From Drosophila pseudoobscura (taxonomy: Eukaryota > Arthropoda > Insecta > Diptera > Drosophilidae): a DNA stretch of 64,000 nt. The notes beneath the pieces are model-generated. The model was given only the letters and a program-made list of their open reading frames with translations, was not told where the DNA came from and did no database searches. Positions 47,283-61,477 of this stretch are shown piece by piece. The first letter of the stretch is position 1; every line of letters begins with the position of its first letter. The stretch covers positions 20,913,501 through 20,977,500 of the forward strand of contig NC_046680.1 of the NCBI RefSeq assembly GCF_009870125.1, given 5' to 3'. The position numbers and the translations under genes are program-made.

Positions 47283-49717
47283 TCATGCTCTTATCAGACG
47301 GGCGGGCGCACACACACACCACCGCCGCATACTGCCACTGCCTGAGGCACACAGACACAAAGAGAGCCAGCGACGACAGTGAGTCTGGCAGTGCACATGC
47401 CAATGCGTGTCTGTGTCTGTGTGGGATCGGGGGAGAGCGAGACGCGACTCGTTTGGCAGTGGAACACCCAGGCGTATACGTGATGCGAATGCCTAACCGG
47501 TGCTTGCTCATCAGCCGATCAGAGTGGCGGCGACGGTGGCTTCCAGTTTGTGCCGCAAAAGCCGTTAAACCACCACTGCACTGCGTCCACTTGTCCTGGG
47601 GAGTGTGTGGCAGAACGCTGGCGGAATACCCAATGACATATGGAGCGATGACGCTGACGATCCATAGCCAAACTAGTTTTTCCACCACAGCCAACCTCTC
47701 TTGCTGTGACTCTGCCTCTGTCTCTCTCTCTCTCTCTCTCCCCATCTTTGTCTATGTCTGCCAGATCACGTCAAAAAGTGAATTAATCAGAGAGCAACAA
47801 CTAAATTTTCCACTAGTCGAGGCAAATGGAAATGGAAATTTCTGAGTGCATCAGAGTGTCAGAGCAATAGATTCCACTCTAGTCGGAGTTTAAATAGAGA
47901 GATCTATGTATAGTTATAGTATTTCTGCGTAGAATTAGTAGAAGTAGAAAAGGCGTATCTTGATTTTTATGACTATTATATGATGATCTGTTTGGTTATC
48001 ATTTGGTTATCTCTTCCCTCCCACTCTTAATTGTTTTATAATTGCTGTTGCATAATCAGTTGATGATAACGAGGCTGTCTATCCCCAAAAATCCATTGCA
48101 TACATTTGGGAGTGCATTGTATTAATTTTTGTTTAATAAGTTACTCTAAAAAATGATCATTAAGCAATGATTATACTATAAAACTGATGATAGAACAAAA
48201 TCAATCAATACCAAGATTAGTATATATTAGGATATCCGCTCCAAGAGCGAGTGATGTAGGCATCATTGCATCCTTCATCACTCATACGCCGCGTTGTCTC
48301 AGTTCTTGTTGAATCTAATTCCTCTTTCAACTCTCCATCCATCGACCTATGCCTTAGTTTAGCTCTTCTAGCTCTCGGTTTTGCTAACGTAATGGCAAAA
48401 ACATTCGATCAAGAAATGCATTCGCTTGGCTGCCTCCATCACTGCCACATTGCTGACGTTGGTCGGTCTACTGTGCTCTGCTGTGCTGTGGTCTGTTGTG
48501 GTCGCCGCCGTCGTGCCAGCCAGTTGGGCGACCATTTGGCACAAACATTCTGACAGACAGACCGACATACATACATACAGCGAATGGCAATTGGCATTTT
48601 ATTAGTTTAATTGAAAGCAAAACAATTTAGCATGGCGAACGGGTTTCAGTTTGTTTTCCAAATGCACTCGAATATTATCATACACATGTACATCAGCTAC
48701 AGCCCCAACTCTGGCTCTCTGGCTTTCGGAGCGTAGATTCCAATGAGTCCGAGGCGGTGGCAGGGGCAGGGGCAGCGGCAGATTCAGACATTTGAGGCAC
48801 GGGCGCACAGAAGCATGTCACACGTTTCACTCTCCTTACACACACTCTCATAAGATATACAAGAGTGCATTTGTGTGCTGTGCTGCCTGAATTTCGTGCG
48901 ATTGTATGAGTATAAGTACGAGTAAATAAACAAGTCCATTGAGGAAATTACTTGAAAAATATTCAACAGCAACAACAACAACAAATACAAAAATGTTGAT
49001 CGCATTTTTGCTGATTTTGTGCCAATTTTCAATACGATTGTTGTTGTTTGTGTTGCTGTGGTTGGACGCTTTGTTTTAAATAAAATCGAAAATCTTATAA
49101 ATCACATAATTAAGTTTTTGCCTTCTTTACGGGGTATTGCATTCGGATTTGAATATTATGGATCCGCGAATCGACTGGCGGGCAATTAATGAAACGTAAC
49201 CCAGCGTGTGCGCTGAAGCTCTCGATAGGGCCATTACGCGACGCAGCTGGATGCCTGCCTGCCTGCCTGCCTCATCTGTCCGCGGGGAATGGGGGATGAT
49301 CACTGATCCCCCATTCCCCAATCCCCGGTCTCCCAATCTCCCGATCCGCCAATCTCCCGATGATGGCCGACCGCAAGGTGTGGTTTATTTTTGGCTGAAT
49401 TTCGATTTCAAATTCACGGAATCCGCACTCACTCACAATCATACATGCACTCGGTAATTTTCAGTGTTTAAGCTGATTATCGTGGAGCATCAGCGTACAG
49501 TAAAAGGAAATGAGAAGCTTTCCGAGAGGATATTAAAAGCATAAGGATATAAGTGATCAAAGATGTATCTTAGATATGGAATCATCAGCATTTTTGCACA
49601 TGCTAATTTTCCTGACGTCAAAAGAAAACAAAAAAGCCCAAAGCACAAAAATGGAAAAGCGGCGACCTATATTTTAACGATTTGGCTAAAATGTTTGGCA
49701 AATACAAGTATTGGTAT

Positions 49718-49756
49718 GAGTGCGAGTGCGAGTGCGAGTGTGAGTGCGAGTGCGAG
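49718..49756. repeat. (GAGTGC)n hexamer repeat
   Basis: Six to seven tandem GAGTGC units occur with one GAGTGT variant. It makes artificial CECECE-type frames only. Confidence 0.9.
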
Positions 49757-52510
49757 AATATACATACATACAATATGTACATCATGTTCATTCCATTCCA
49801 CATTTGTCAAGCGTCAGCGGAAATGAGTCACTTTCAAAAAAAGGCAAAGTGCGAGCCACTCCGATCCGATCCAATCCGATTCGAAGAAAGGAATCAATTG
49901 CAACGAAGCCCCAAGCGAAGACATGCGGAATGACCAATAAATTAATGTAGAATGTGGCCGCACAAGCCCTGCTGAAGGAGAAGAGGCTCTGCAAAGCCGA
50001 AGCATGAGATTCCCTTGGCTCCAAGAATATAGAAATCCAATGGCAAATCACGAAATATAAGCTTTTAATATCTTAAGAATCGAAACCCATTTATTTCCGA
50101 CACCTGAAAGAAAGTTCTATTGTGGGGGGAGGTCGAAAAATGCCTTCCTTTTTGTGCTACTATTTTCTGACCGATACTGTAATACCCCATTGCAAGAGTA
50201 TAGAAACACAATTTCTGTGCACACGACTCGTGGATTCCAGGAATGCGAGAAATGCCACAGAGTCATGAGAATCTTTCGATTTTGGGGCTTTTTCGCATTC
50301 CGTTTGAGCTATGCGACTACTCGTACGAGTATGTGTGTGCGAGTAAGTATTGGCCAATTCTTTTAGTTCCAATAAGGTCACTTACAACTCGGCTTTAACA
50401 GCAACAGCAATGGCAACAGCAACATTGTTGCCCCGTACGGCCAAGGACGGAAGAAATTGTGTGTGACGATGCTTCGAGTGGTTGTTTGACGTCAATTAAA
50501 TTGGATAAATGCCTGAAAACTAGTTTGTGTTCACCTTACCCCCAGGCATTCCCCTGCCTCTGGCTCTGGCTCTGGCACCTGCCACCTGCTGCTTAGCCTA
50601 TTATGTCGATTACATGACACAAAATCAATCATTAACATTTGTAAATGTTGCCGTTGCCCCAAAACACACATGTCCCGGCTCCAGCTCTCCCGGCTCGATC
50701 GCGGTATCGGGATCGAGATCGGGATTCGGATTGGTATCGGATATATACTTATTTGGTAACCTGTCGCGCGGAGGAGACGGAGACCCCACACCGCACTGTT
50801 TATCTTTGACGGGCCCCCGTTTCGCGGCTGTCGTTAATACTCGTATGTGTGGTTATTGTTTATTGTGAAGTTTTAATGGCATTTTGTCAATTATTTGTTC
50901 ATTTTCATGGCTTATTATGGCGTTTTATGCGAGTTTATATGCCCGCTGACATAAGAACCCATTAAATATTTAACGATCTTTATTGCCAACAATAATTGAT
51001 TTGTTCAGCATAAAATAATTATATATAACGCATTTAATACCGAGTTGGGAGAGGGCCCAGGCGGCGGGGCACAGACCATAAAAGGCGAAAATTAATTTTA
51101 TTTTGCAGACAGGCCGTAAACTGATTATCGGTGGCCGATGGTTGCATCAGCCAATTTCGATTCGAATTGCCTGCTGCTGGCCATGATAGCGAGCATTTGG
51201 CCAACATTTGGCCTCATAACCCCTTTCGTTCAATATTTGTTATTGAGTCATTAAGTTGTGTGCAATGCCGATAGGATGGCACTGACTTTTCTTTTCCTTC
51301 AATACTGATCTATTGCTATGTTCTTTAAAGGTATCACAGGTTAAGGTCCCAAAGACACAGCCAAAGGCAAACATGTACAAAATTAAAAAGAAACAAATAA
51401 ACATACTCGTACAAACGAAACCATAAACTGAGTTTTGGGGCATTGAACTGCAGGAAATAAGCCAAATGACAGTCGGGGAACAGTTGGCAGATACGAAACA
51501 TATGTAAGCCTCTTAAAATATACATATGTATATATATATTTATATGCATGGCGAAAAACATGTGCATATTGTATGATATATGGGCAATGACTGCCACAGC
51601 AGAAGCAGCAGCAGCAGTAGCCTCTTGAATTGCCAACATCAAAGTCGGCTGGGTATCCGTAGAGTGCGCATCCACTCAGCCACCCACACACGCGCACTCA
51701 AAGACACACACACATAAATACGAGCATAGCTGAGTGCGGGCCACAATTGCTTTTCAATTAGCCGGGCACTCTCAGCCTGCCCGATGCGGAGGGAGGAGGA
51801 TCTGGACGTGCGATCTGCTTGATGCGGCAGAGGTGGCGCGTGGCAGTGATTTATCGCCGAATTCAATTAGAGCCACTTCAGCCGCACACAGACCTCTGGC
51901 CATCCGCAAAGGCGAAGGTCAATCCATTGACCCATTGGCCAAAGATCCAATCAAGATCCTTCGCTTAAGAGTCTTCGCTTAACTCGTTCTATGCTCCACT
52001 TATGGGTCGTCATTCCAACCCATCGCAAAGGCATCGCCTGGACTATGATCATCTTTCAGCTGTGGCATCGAATCATTGATTAGTCAGACTCCAATCTCCA
52101 ATCTGCAATCAATGGCGTGATCTGGTGCGATGGCTCCATTCAATTTTCCTGCCAATTGATGGACTGTGCCGCTCTTTCAGCTCAACTTTTTCAATTGCTT
52201 TCGGTTTCACAACGGTTCCAGAATAACTTCAACAGTCATCGAAGGAGAGGAAACTTCGTCATTGCGATCATCACGATCTGGCTCTTGCTCTTATGATCTG
52301 CCTCCTGCCTCCCGAACGGTTGTCTTTTTTTTCAAGTTCATTAACATGACACGCGGTCCCCTCGCTTGCCCACGATTCCCCGTTCCCCGTTCCCAGAATT
52401 GCAGTATTCCGTTTTTCTGAACTTGAAAAGTGCATTTCATTACCCCCATCTGTGTGGACACACATACACGTATGTATACGTATGTATATGTCAACCCGAT
52501 TGATACTCAC

Positions 52511-52531
52511 ATTTAGTGACAGCTTCTTCAT
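52511..52531 (-). CDS. Candidate upstream coding exon of ITP (MKKLSLN)
   Basis: The minus strand carries ATG and seven codons, MKKLSLN, ending exactly at a consensus donor (AAT|GTGAGT). The exon is in phase 0 and so would join in frame to the ITP exon that starts at 42328. That would give MKKLSLN-MCSRNIKISVV, still a valid signal peptide with a longer basic head. It is a weak candidate: the match is short and the intron would be about 10 kb. Confidence 0.3.
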
Positions 52532-53204
52532 TGCGTAGTACAATCTCTGTCTGCGATGATTGTTTGAGTTTGAGTTTGAGTTCGTGTTTGTTCGTTGGTT
52601 GGGGTCTCAGATCTCTTTGAGAGCACGGAGTTTGCTTTTTGTTTGGTTTGTTTGGTTTTCCAATTATTGTATAATGCTGGAGTGTAATGTTTGGCTAAGT
52701 ACTTGCGTTTGTATGCTGTTTAAGTACTTTGTACAGTGTGTGTGTAACACAGTTTTGTTTGGACTAAGTTTTCTTTATATTTGTATTTATAGTAAGTTGA
52801 TTTTGCCGCAGATGTTTTGGGGTTTATCTAAAATATTACAGAATATCCAGAAATTAGTTCCATTCCGATTTTTTTGGATTTTCATGTACTAATTCGATTA
52901 AAGTCGCTGTTCGACAGGGGATCGGATCCAATTCAAGATCATTTGCATTATAAATAAATGTGCACCTCAGATGCTCATGTGCTAAATGGCATTTGTTATA
53001 CTGCCGCCCGATCGCTGATTGTCATTTATTGTTATTAATGTTGCTGTGGCTGTTGCTGCTGCTGTTGCCGACTTTTGTTGATTAAAATCATTTAATATGC
53101 ATTGAATGGCCAAATGGGAGGGGAGGGAGAGGACAGAGAGGCGGCTGATATGGCTCGCAACACACTGCCACTTCGGCTGTGTGGCCAATGCTGCAGTGTA
53201 GTTG

Positions 53205-53262
53205 TTGCCGTTGCCGCTGCCGCTGCCGCTGCCGCTGCTGTTGCTGTTGCCGCTGTTGATGT
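53205..53262. repeat. GCC/GCT-GTT trinucleotide-rich repeat
   Basis: Alternating GTTGCC, GCTGCC and GCTGTT units give long Ala-, Val- or Gln-type artificial frames on both strands. It is a simple repeat. Confidence 0.85.
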
Positions 53263-54826
53263 TGATTTATTTAGCCGGTCCGATCGCTTCGTTTGCTGCA
53301 TTTAAAATGTCGGAAGTGTTTGCACGCAAAAAATAAATAAATACCAGCATACAAATGCACATATCGAATATACATATGTACATATATATATATCGATATT
53401 TATGTGCTGCAATACATAGACATAACATACACTATATGTATGTATGTACATATATTTCCTGTTGCATACGCACAATTGTGAGGGGAGGAGGAGGAGGAGG
53501 CGCAGCAATAGAGACGCCGCGCCGGCGATTTTGATGATTTCGAGGAAATGTCCAAGACATTCCAAAAAATTCCGTCAAAACAAAAAAAAAAAAAAGATCA
53601 AAAGAAAAAAAAACGGCAAAAGCAACAGCCACGGCCTCTCAGCGGACCCTTGTCCCTGTTTCGGTGCTGTGGCATCACTTATGACATCATCTGCGGATCA
53701 ATATCGATCGAATATCAACGAAAGTTGTTCTGCCGCACCCTTGACAACGCCACACACCAAACAGAATGAAACAAAAAGGTCCGAGACTCCAGATACTCAC
53801 ACACAAGACTGTTAAGTGTGTCTGTGTGGGCTTTGTGTTGCTGCTGCTGTTGCAAGGTGGCAACATCAATGCGAAACAAACAAAAACAACAACAGCAGCA
53901 GAGCAGCAAGGGCCAGCATTGATATGCGAGGCTATATGCGAGAGAAAGACCAGGGCGGCAAAGATGACGATGAAGCAGCAGCAGGTAGCTCCGTTCCGTT
54001 CCCGTTTTTAGCCTTATGGCAATTCGGTCAACAGTCGGACGCTCGGACAGACGAACGGCCGGTTTGAGTATGGACCTGAGCACACAAGATTACAGATTAA
54101 AGAGGATCCGATAAGCAATTGGTACTTGGTATGGCCCGTGGGATATGGGGTCTTTCGATGGCCTAAGCGATGGGTCACTCTCTTGGCTAATCGGTATAAA
54201 TGCATAAAGTTCATAGCGATTTTAGTAATTTTCCATCATTTAACGCGAATTAGCGCGGTTATTTTCCACTCACACACCACACACTTGTTTAAATTCGATC
54301 TTTTTTATTTTGTACATTTAGTCGTATTTTTTTTTTAATTGCTGGCAATCTTGAAAGCTGCTCCAAAATCGAGTTTCAGTTTCAGTTTAAATATTAAAAC
54401 TTTTATTACATTTTCGTAATTTCGGGGCTGTGGTTTGTTTGTGGTTTTTTAGAATCAATTTTTTGGTGACCGGCACCGCATGGTACTCCAACACGGCACG
54501 CGTTCTACAGGTTGCACGAACGTGTGTATAACTTGACGATGATTGCACTCTCTTTTCCCCCACTTTGTCACTTACACTATCTCTCTCTGTTTCTCTGCAG
54601 AGAAGTATCTCAATGGGCACTTGATTCTTATTTATTGCCGCCGCACTTTGCCACTACAGCGAGAATCGGAATCGGAAACTGAATCGGAATTGTATTCGGA
54701 AACTGTATCTGTATCTGAATGTTCAAGCTGTTCGGCGGCTCTCGATTCGATGTTTACTTGTTGCTGCGTCTTTAAGGACTACGAGGCGTTCGGCGGTAAC
54801 ATTGTATTATAAGCGAGCCAGAAGCA

Positions 54827-54866
54827 GAAAGAGCAGCCGCAGCAGCAGCAGCAGCAGCCACAGCCG
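54827..54866. repeat. (AGC)n trinucleotide repeat
   Basis: Tandem AGC units, interrupted by CAC and CGC, lie in non-coding DNA. A (GT)n dinucleotide tract follows at about 54970-54988. Confidence 0.85.
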
Positions 54867-56273
54867 CAACAGCAGCACCACCAGAGCGAGGCAGCGTCGA
54901 TACACACACAGATACCGCGCTCTCAGTGACTCACAGATACAAGTATCTGACCCAAGCATCTGTGCACGCGCGTGTGTGTGTGTGTGTGTAAGTGATCCGT
55001 TTGCCTGCTGCTGCGCGCTCTCTTTCACTTGTAACTGTTCTCCGCCTGCTGGTGAGGGTTTGTGGGAAAGGGATTTCCCCTCTGCATTATTAATCATTTA
55101 TTTATTCGATTGCTAATCAACGCAATTATCTCCAACCTGTAATTGCAGAGCAATCGCAGTCCATTGTCTCACTGGCGGCATGTGGGAAAATTGGCCCAAA
55201 ACTCAGGCGAACAGTGACTCGACCCGTGACTTCCCGTGCCACCCGGAACTGTACCTGCACTTTACACCCTTTTCGAACTAGAGAAAAGATTCCATCCCAA
55301 TTAGAAAATCGTATTTCACGTGTCTCGATCTCAATTGACACATTAACATGTCCCCGTACTGTAGATCGAGAGTAGATCGTCACTCGTCATCCAATTACGA
55401 TTGCATTGGATTCTCGATTAATCTGATTTGCGCAGCCCCGAGGGCCGCCGCCATTCCCTGGACATTCCCCTCAAGCGACGCTAATAATATTATTAAACAG
55501 AACCGAATCCAATTAATGCCCCAATTTGGTCACTGCCATATTGAGTTATCGCTCCTGTGTTGTCAATCGTTAGTCGTTAGTGGTTAGTCGCGTAATTTGC
55601 ATAATTCAGAGCCAGCAATGGGGGGCGGGGACTTGTACTTATTCTGAACGACGATGAGTCATTCCAGGAAAGTACATATATATATAGTAAAGGCAACCGA
55701 TGAATGGATCAAATATACATAGGTAGTATGCACTCGTCTGAAGGGATTCCTCAGGCTGGGATGTTTTTCTCCCTACATATATTTGTATGCCCTTTCAAAT
55801 GAATGAATTACTTATTATGATGGTAATTCCAGATATGGTAATGCTGTTATACAAGTTGCTCGACAGGTCGCAGACATGCAACGATCTATTTAATACTCTT
55901 TGTGAGTGTAAGCTGTATGGTAGTAGAGTGGAAAGGCAGATAGATATATTCATATCTACCGTAACCGGTTAGGAAAGTTCCTATCCAAACTATTCCACGC
56001 TCCGAATGGTATGCAACAAGAAATTTGATTGAGAAATATAATGACTGTATTTATGCGTTTTCCAGGAAGTTTTTAGAGGGATAGGTCATGCTACGATGCT
56101 ACGAAAGAAATGCATATAAGAGTACACATTTCCCACAGGAAATGGGGGCTTCGCTTCGCTTCCCATCTCTTATACTACGACCTGCTCTGCTTTAAGAGAA
56201 CGATCAATGGTAGAGCAATGCTTTCCCACGCACCACGAACCTGATCTGATCAATGAGTGTAAATTGAATGAAT

Positions 56274-56326
56274 GGTGGTGGTGTTGGTGGTGGTGGTGGT
56301 GGTGGTGGTGGTGTTGTTGTTGGTGG
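56274..56326. repeat. (GGT)n trinucleotide repeat
   Basis: About a dozen GGT units occur with a few GTT changes. The poly-Gly/Val frame here is not supported as a gene. Confidence 0.9.
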
Positions 56327-59300
56327 AACACCCATTACAGATTTAAATAACGGAACCGGAAATCACCGCCAGAGAATCTTGACTCGCACACCCACACAAA
56401 CACACACACAGAGACGTGTCGGCAACTTCAACTACAACCAAATATGCGCTAATAAAAATAAACACGTCTGAATTTTTACAATCAAAAAGAGAACAAAAAT
56501 GTAATGTCTAGGGGAACTAGGTGCTGGGTCGGGAAAGCGGGGAACGCTTGTAAATGGACACGTAAATATTCCTCCCAACGTTCGCTTCGTTCGCTCAAAC
56601 TATTGACCTTGTAACAATTTCTTTTCACACAAATTTGTGTTTGTCATTTGAGTCGAGGTACGTACTACCGCGTATAATGCAGGGCCAGGGCCAGGGACTG
56701 GGACAGGGCCACCGGCTGCGACTATTTACGAATTAATCGTACATGGCCTCAGACCCAGACCCGAGATGTTATTAACCTCAAAGTGGGCCAGGCCAGGCCA
56801 GGCCAACCCCGGTGTCCGGGGAGCAGGGTCCGAGCGTAAGACAGACTGAACTTGTAAAAAGGGTGTGAGACCGCTAAAAATATACGCAAACATGGAAGAA
56901 AGGCTGGAATCGGGGAAGCCGAAGCTTAAGAGGAGTATATATACACTTTACAGGTATATTGTTCTCATGCCACATAAAGCTCTAGCACGTTGATTCTGAT
57001 ATAATTTCCCTACCGAGTTACTCGTAAATGGTTAAGCAAAAGCTGATCGCTTTGATGATTAAGGGATAGAACTTTTGAGGCCAATGGTATGGAGTCTAAA
57101 AGGCTAAGGCTTTTAAATGCTTCCGTCTTGGCGTTTACCTTAGGCTTACCTTAGGCGCTTGTTTCGGGTTCGATGCGAGCTATGGGCTCCAAACTTTTCG
57201 ATTGCTTATCGCTCCTCCCGGGGCGGATGGTTTGTGGTCGATGGATGTGTGGATTTGGAGCCGAACCGACGGCAGTTTCAGTGTTTCAGGCCTGCGGTGT
57301 TTCTCTGGCACTCGGGTTCATCGCCATTTTGTGTGGATTTTGGTCAGGTCTTTATGTGTGCGCTGATAACGCCTAAGAGGCGTCATAGGGGGGCATGGCC
57401 CGGGCACTATCTATGCAACCCACTGTTCTATGGTCGCCGGAGACGAGAGCACTTTTTGTTCACACGCCGCGTGGCTCTCTTTTGCTCTCTTCCTCTCTCT
57501 CTCTCTCCTCTTATCTGATGTCGGTTTGTGCGTGGCTTTGGGGACAGAGCAGAGCAGAGCAGAGAAGATCAGAGCAGATCAGAGAAGAGGCAAAGCAGAA
57601 TCGCCGCTTGGACCGAGCGGGGGAGCAATGAATGAAAATTGTTTGTTGAATGATTGTTGGGGGGTGGGGAAGGGGGACGCGACTGATCTACACGCACCAC
57701 AGCCACACTCACACTCAGAGACACAGAGCGCGACGCAACCACTCTCACTCACTTACACACTCCTCCTCTCGTGCACTCTTTCTCTCTTTCTATCACACGC
57801 GATAAAGAAGCTGCCTGTTGTGGGGGCGGGCGGGCGCATTTAGTGACATTCAGTGCCAGGAGGGAATCACCACACACACTAACAAACACGTACGTACATA
57901 TATGTATATATATGTCTGCATATATCTTTGTAAATATATTTCCACATAATTGACACTCGGCGACAGTGGCAGCGGCGTCGGCGTCGGCGTTGGCGTCGCA
58001 GGGGCCGCACAATTCTCACGTTCGCACCGATTATTCACATACATATATTTGGATATATCCCTATGCATACGCGATTCTGGGTAATTTTCCAAAATATTCA
58101 CCCTGCACAAAACAAATATGCGCTAAATCTATATATCATTCGATATCTGTAGACAAGGCAATGGGCACGACACGAATTCAGATTCGTATACGATCGGATC
58201 GCGAAAAAGTGCACCGAACGTTAAAGGATTTTCCACCGCAGCCAAAGAAATGGGAAAAACCCCAAGCCGCATGAGAAGCGAAAGCAGACTAACTGCAAAA
58301 CTCAAATGTCAAAATGCTGGGACCGTTCTGGCAGAGCGCCGGACGGACAGAGCCCATGCACATCACACAGATACATCGTCACATACAGCCATCCATACAT
58401 ATATGTGAGGGGACGAGGGTTGATTGAACAATATGCCCAGCAGCCTAGCAATCAATTGCAGTCTGCGATCAGAAAATATCCCAAATTTAAGGTGCAGATG
58501 TCACCCTACGCTTGAAATTTGTATTGTTTCCTTAAGGAAGAACTCTCGAATCACCCCTCGCCTGTATATAGAACGTTTCTTGCTCGAAAAGCACGCATGT
58601 GCCAGCGGTTTATATCGTTTTGTTTCGTGTTTGCTTTTGTATGTGTGTCTCTCAGACAATGCGGCCCCAAATCCGGCCCCCACTCGCCGCTTCGTTCCCC
58701 GAGACTCGCAGGCGGAGACAAGCGCCTCTAATGGGGTCTTTAGACGAACAAAGGAAGTAGCCAGGGGGTGATAAGGCCCCATCCATATCCATGTTCCCCA
58801 TCCAAAAGCGAGAGCTGCAGTCATGGTCGTTGCTTGGGTTATCGCAGTGCTTAGCCCCCTGCCGTTGCACTCGGCGATCAGACGACGCCCCTGGCCACTG
58901 ACGCTGGGCTTACCGTGTCATACACACACAAACACGAGCGCACTCATTGAAACTGAAATTGAAATTGAAGAATTTCACTGTAAGTCATGCGCTCAGGCAA
59001 AAGAAGCGCGAACATCACGAGCATCACGAGCTAAAAGAAACTCTCTCCATGTGGGCGGCGGCAGGTCCGCCCACACGACACTCCTAAAAGTGCAGAAGCA
59101 GCAGGAATTCGAGCTCCCGCTGGAGATCTCCATGATCTTCATGGTACTACTCGTAAGTACTCGTAAATGCACTGCAAAAGCGTGTGTAAAACGTTTGCGT
59201 CGCAAATTATTGCCCGTTTCCGTTCTGTCCGTTCCGTTCCGTTCCGTCCATCCGACTGTCCGCCCGCAGCACCCGCAGAGCCAGCGACAGATCGAGACTC

Positions 59301-59943
59301 AATATATATATGTACATAAATTGTAGTAGTAGCTATGCCTACAGAGTACCATACACGAACAATGTAGGCTTGTTCACAATTAGATTTACGATCATTGTGA
59401 GCTTGCGCTCGCACTCTGCCCCGCGGCTCGTGTGTCATCCATCACCCCACATTTCACTCCTCCCCTGCCACTTTATATAATATATACTACTTTTTTTATG
59501 TATTGCACATTCAGGTTTCGTTTTTGGAATACAAATATTACGTATACGATGGCGGGGTGTCAACAAACTTGTAATATGGAACAAGTATGATTCAATGATG
59601 TCGGTATGGTATCTCCCTGAATAGAACACTTGCCCTGAGAACGGGACTGAGAGCTGGTAGCTGTTCGATGCGATTGGCAATCAAGTAGCTGTACCTGTAC
59701 CTGGGACAAGCTGTTGTGCATACAGCTTATGCAACCTTATGAAATGCAGCCCAGAAGATTGACTTTGAACGAACGAGATTAAGCTGCACGAGAAACGCAA
59801 ACGAAGAAAGACAAGAGGCGGGACTGAGACCGGGGCGGACAGAGCTAATTGCCGCTTTCAGATCTAAATGGGCAGCGGACACGCAAATGATAAAAGAGAA
59901 TACTCGTACTTAGGCACATTGTAAGGAAATGCCAAATACCAGC

Positions 59944-59969
59944 CGGGTCGGGCCGGGCCGGGCCGGGAC
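59944..59969. repeat. (GGGCC)n GC-rich pentamer repeat
   Basis: Repeated GGGCC units form a short, strongly GC-rich and self-complementary tract in otherwise AT-rich DNA. Confidence 0.8.
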
Positions 59970-61428
59970 GTTGGAACACTTTCACGGCGCTCTGGAGAAA
60001 CGCAAAGGTCAGACCGAAAACGATATGCAGGGTAAGGAGAGAGAATAGCGAACCGTAAGTGTATCTCTTCAGACACATCTCGGTTCGTGACTCGGACTCT
60101 GGATGGCCACTTAAGAAATCTAGATATAACTGATGTCTTTAGAGCCGCGACCTGTGCATAAATAGCATTTTCAAAACATTTTCAATTGCCAAACGGTCGA
60201 TTCAATGGATTTTCCTCTGGTGCGCTCTGGCGGCTAAACTCGTTTCTAGTGGCGATGTAATTGAAGCTAAATCTAAAAATAGATCCAGTCCAGCCGACGC
60301 CAGCTCTGAGAAATAATTGCCAAAGCGGCAACCACCGCACAAACACAGACAAACAAACAAACACAAACTAACGCCAATCCCCCAGCCCAATCTCCATTCA
60401 ACCGCAAACGATCGAGCATTAAATCGATAGGATAGATCTGGGTTCTCTAACCGCAGCTTTCAATCCCGTTCCCATCCCACTAGATCTCGGTCCCGATGGT
60501 GGATCGATCCACCCCATCTACTTACCATTCTGAGAGCCCTTAGCTTAGCAAGCTGCGCGTTCACTTCCTAAATATTGCAAGTATGGATATGGATTCTAAC
60601 ACAAAACTCTGTCGGAGTCCGCAAACGGTGTCAAAATGTTTGCAAAACTTCTGTCCAACTGGCTTTTATACCCCTTTTGCATCCATCGGATGCTAGGGCT
60701 GCTGTCATGGGCGTGGCTGGGCTGTTGGGTTGTGGCTGGGGCTGTCTCTCTGTCTGTATCTGTGTCTGTGTTGGGCGCTACGTTTTGGTCTGGGGTCGTG
60801 GCTTGGGGTTGGGGGTGGGTTGTTGGGTTTTGCATAATACGCGGTTAGTATTGGCCGACTCTGCTGCTGATTACAACGGCCCCAAGACAACGCAAGCGAC
60901 AAGAAAAGAAAACTGTATAAATTATGGGGTACATCTCTGAGTATTTGTGGCCAAATGTCTGTTATGGTCATATGATTATGATTAGGTTGATTAAAATGCG
61001 CTTCCACTCGTATCGCCACTTGGCCCGCAGCTGTGTATTAATGTTCGTCGCCTGCCGAGCGCTGTCCTTCATCCGTCCGAGGAACATTCGCATTCAATTG
61101 CAATTGCGCATACGTCCTGTGGGCGACAGGATGGTTCGACTTCACAGCAGCCTGCTCTCAGCAACGCCTTTCAATTTGCTCACAAAGGCACTCATTAGGA
61201 CCCATCATTATGCACATCGAGATGCGCTTATTGAAATCCTTTGAAGGTTTTCTCCCTTTCACTTTTCAAGCCAACTGAACGACTGAATCCAGGTCGGATT
61301 CTTAGAGCTGATGCTGTTCAAATAGATTATGTTGAATTGAATTGTTGTTTGCAAATATAGTTTTTTATCTTGCATACCCGTGAAAGTTCATAGTTTATAG
61401 CCGCGACACTTTTATATTTAAATCTTAC

Positions 61429-61434
61429 TTTATT
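61429..61434 (-). terminator. Polyadenylation signal of the small secreted-protein gene
   Basis: AATAAA on the minus strand lies 44 bp after the stop codon of the gene at 61478-61852. Confidence 0.6.
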
Positions 61435-61477
61435 CGGAGTACGAAATCTTCTTAATTATAAATTTCTAAAATTGTAA

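Larger units (their letters stand above)
42329..61477. other. 19 kb gene-poor stretch, probable ITP 5' introns and enhancers
   Basis: No open frame here combines coding features with a convincing exon structure. The stretch has many simple repeats (listed separately), three perfect CTATAAATAG sites within 460 bp of the ITP exon, many TACTCGTA octamers and one candidate 5' exon on the minus strand (52511-52531). ITP must have upstream exons because its first recognised exon begins at a splice acceptor. Independent non-coding RNA genes cannot be ruled out by reading. Confidence 0.5.

Noticed and set aside
47119-47845. Overlapping open frames on both strands with Cys or Gln runs
   Set aside because: They are driven by the GCT repeat and neighbouring low-complexity DNA.
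58823-59326. Plus-strand frame with a hydrophobic end (LPLEISMIFMVLLV) before a consensus donor at 59156
   Set aside because: The upstream part is low-complexity with no credible start or acceptor, and no partner exon could be found.
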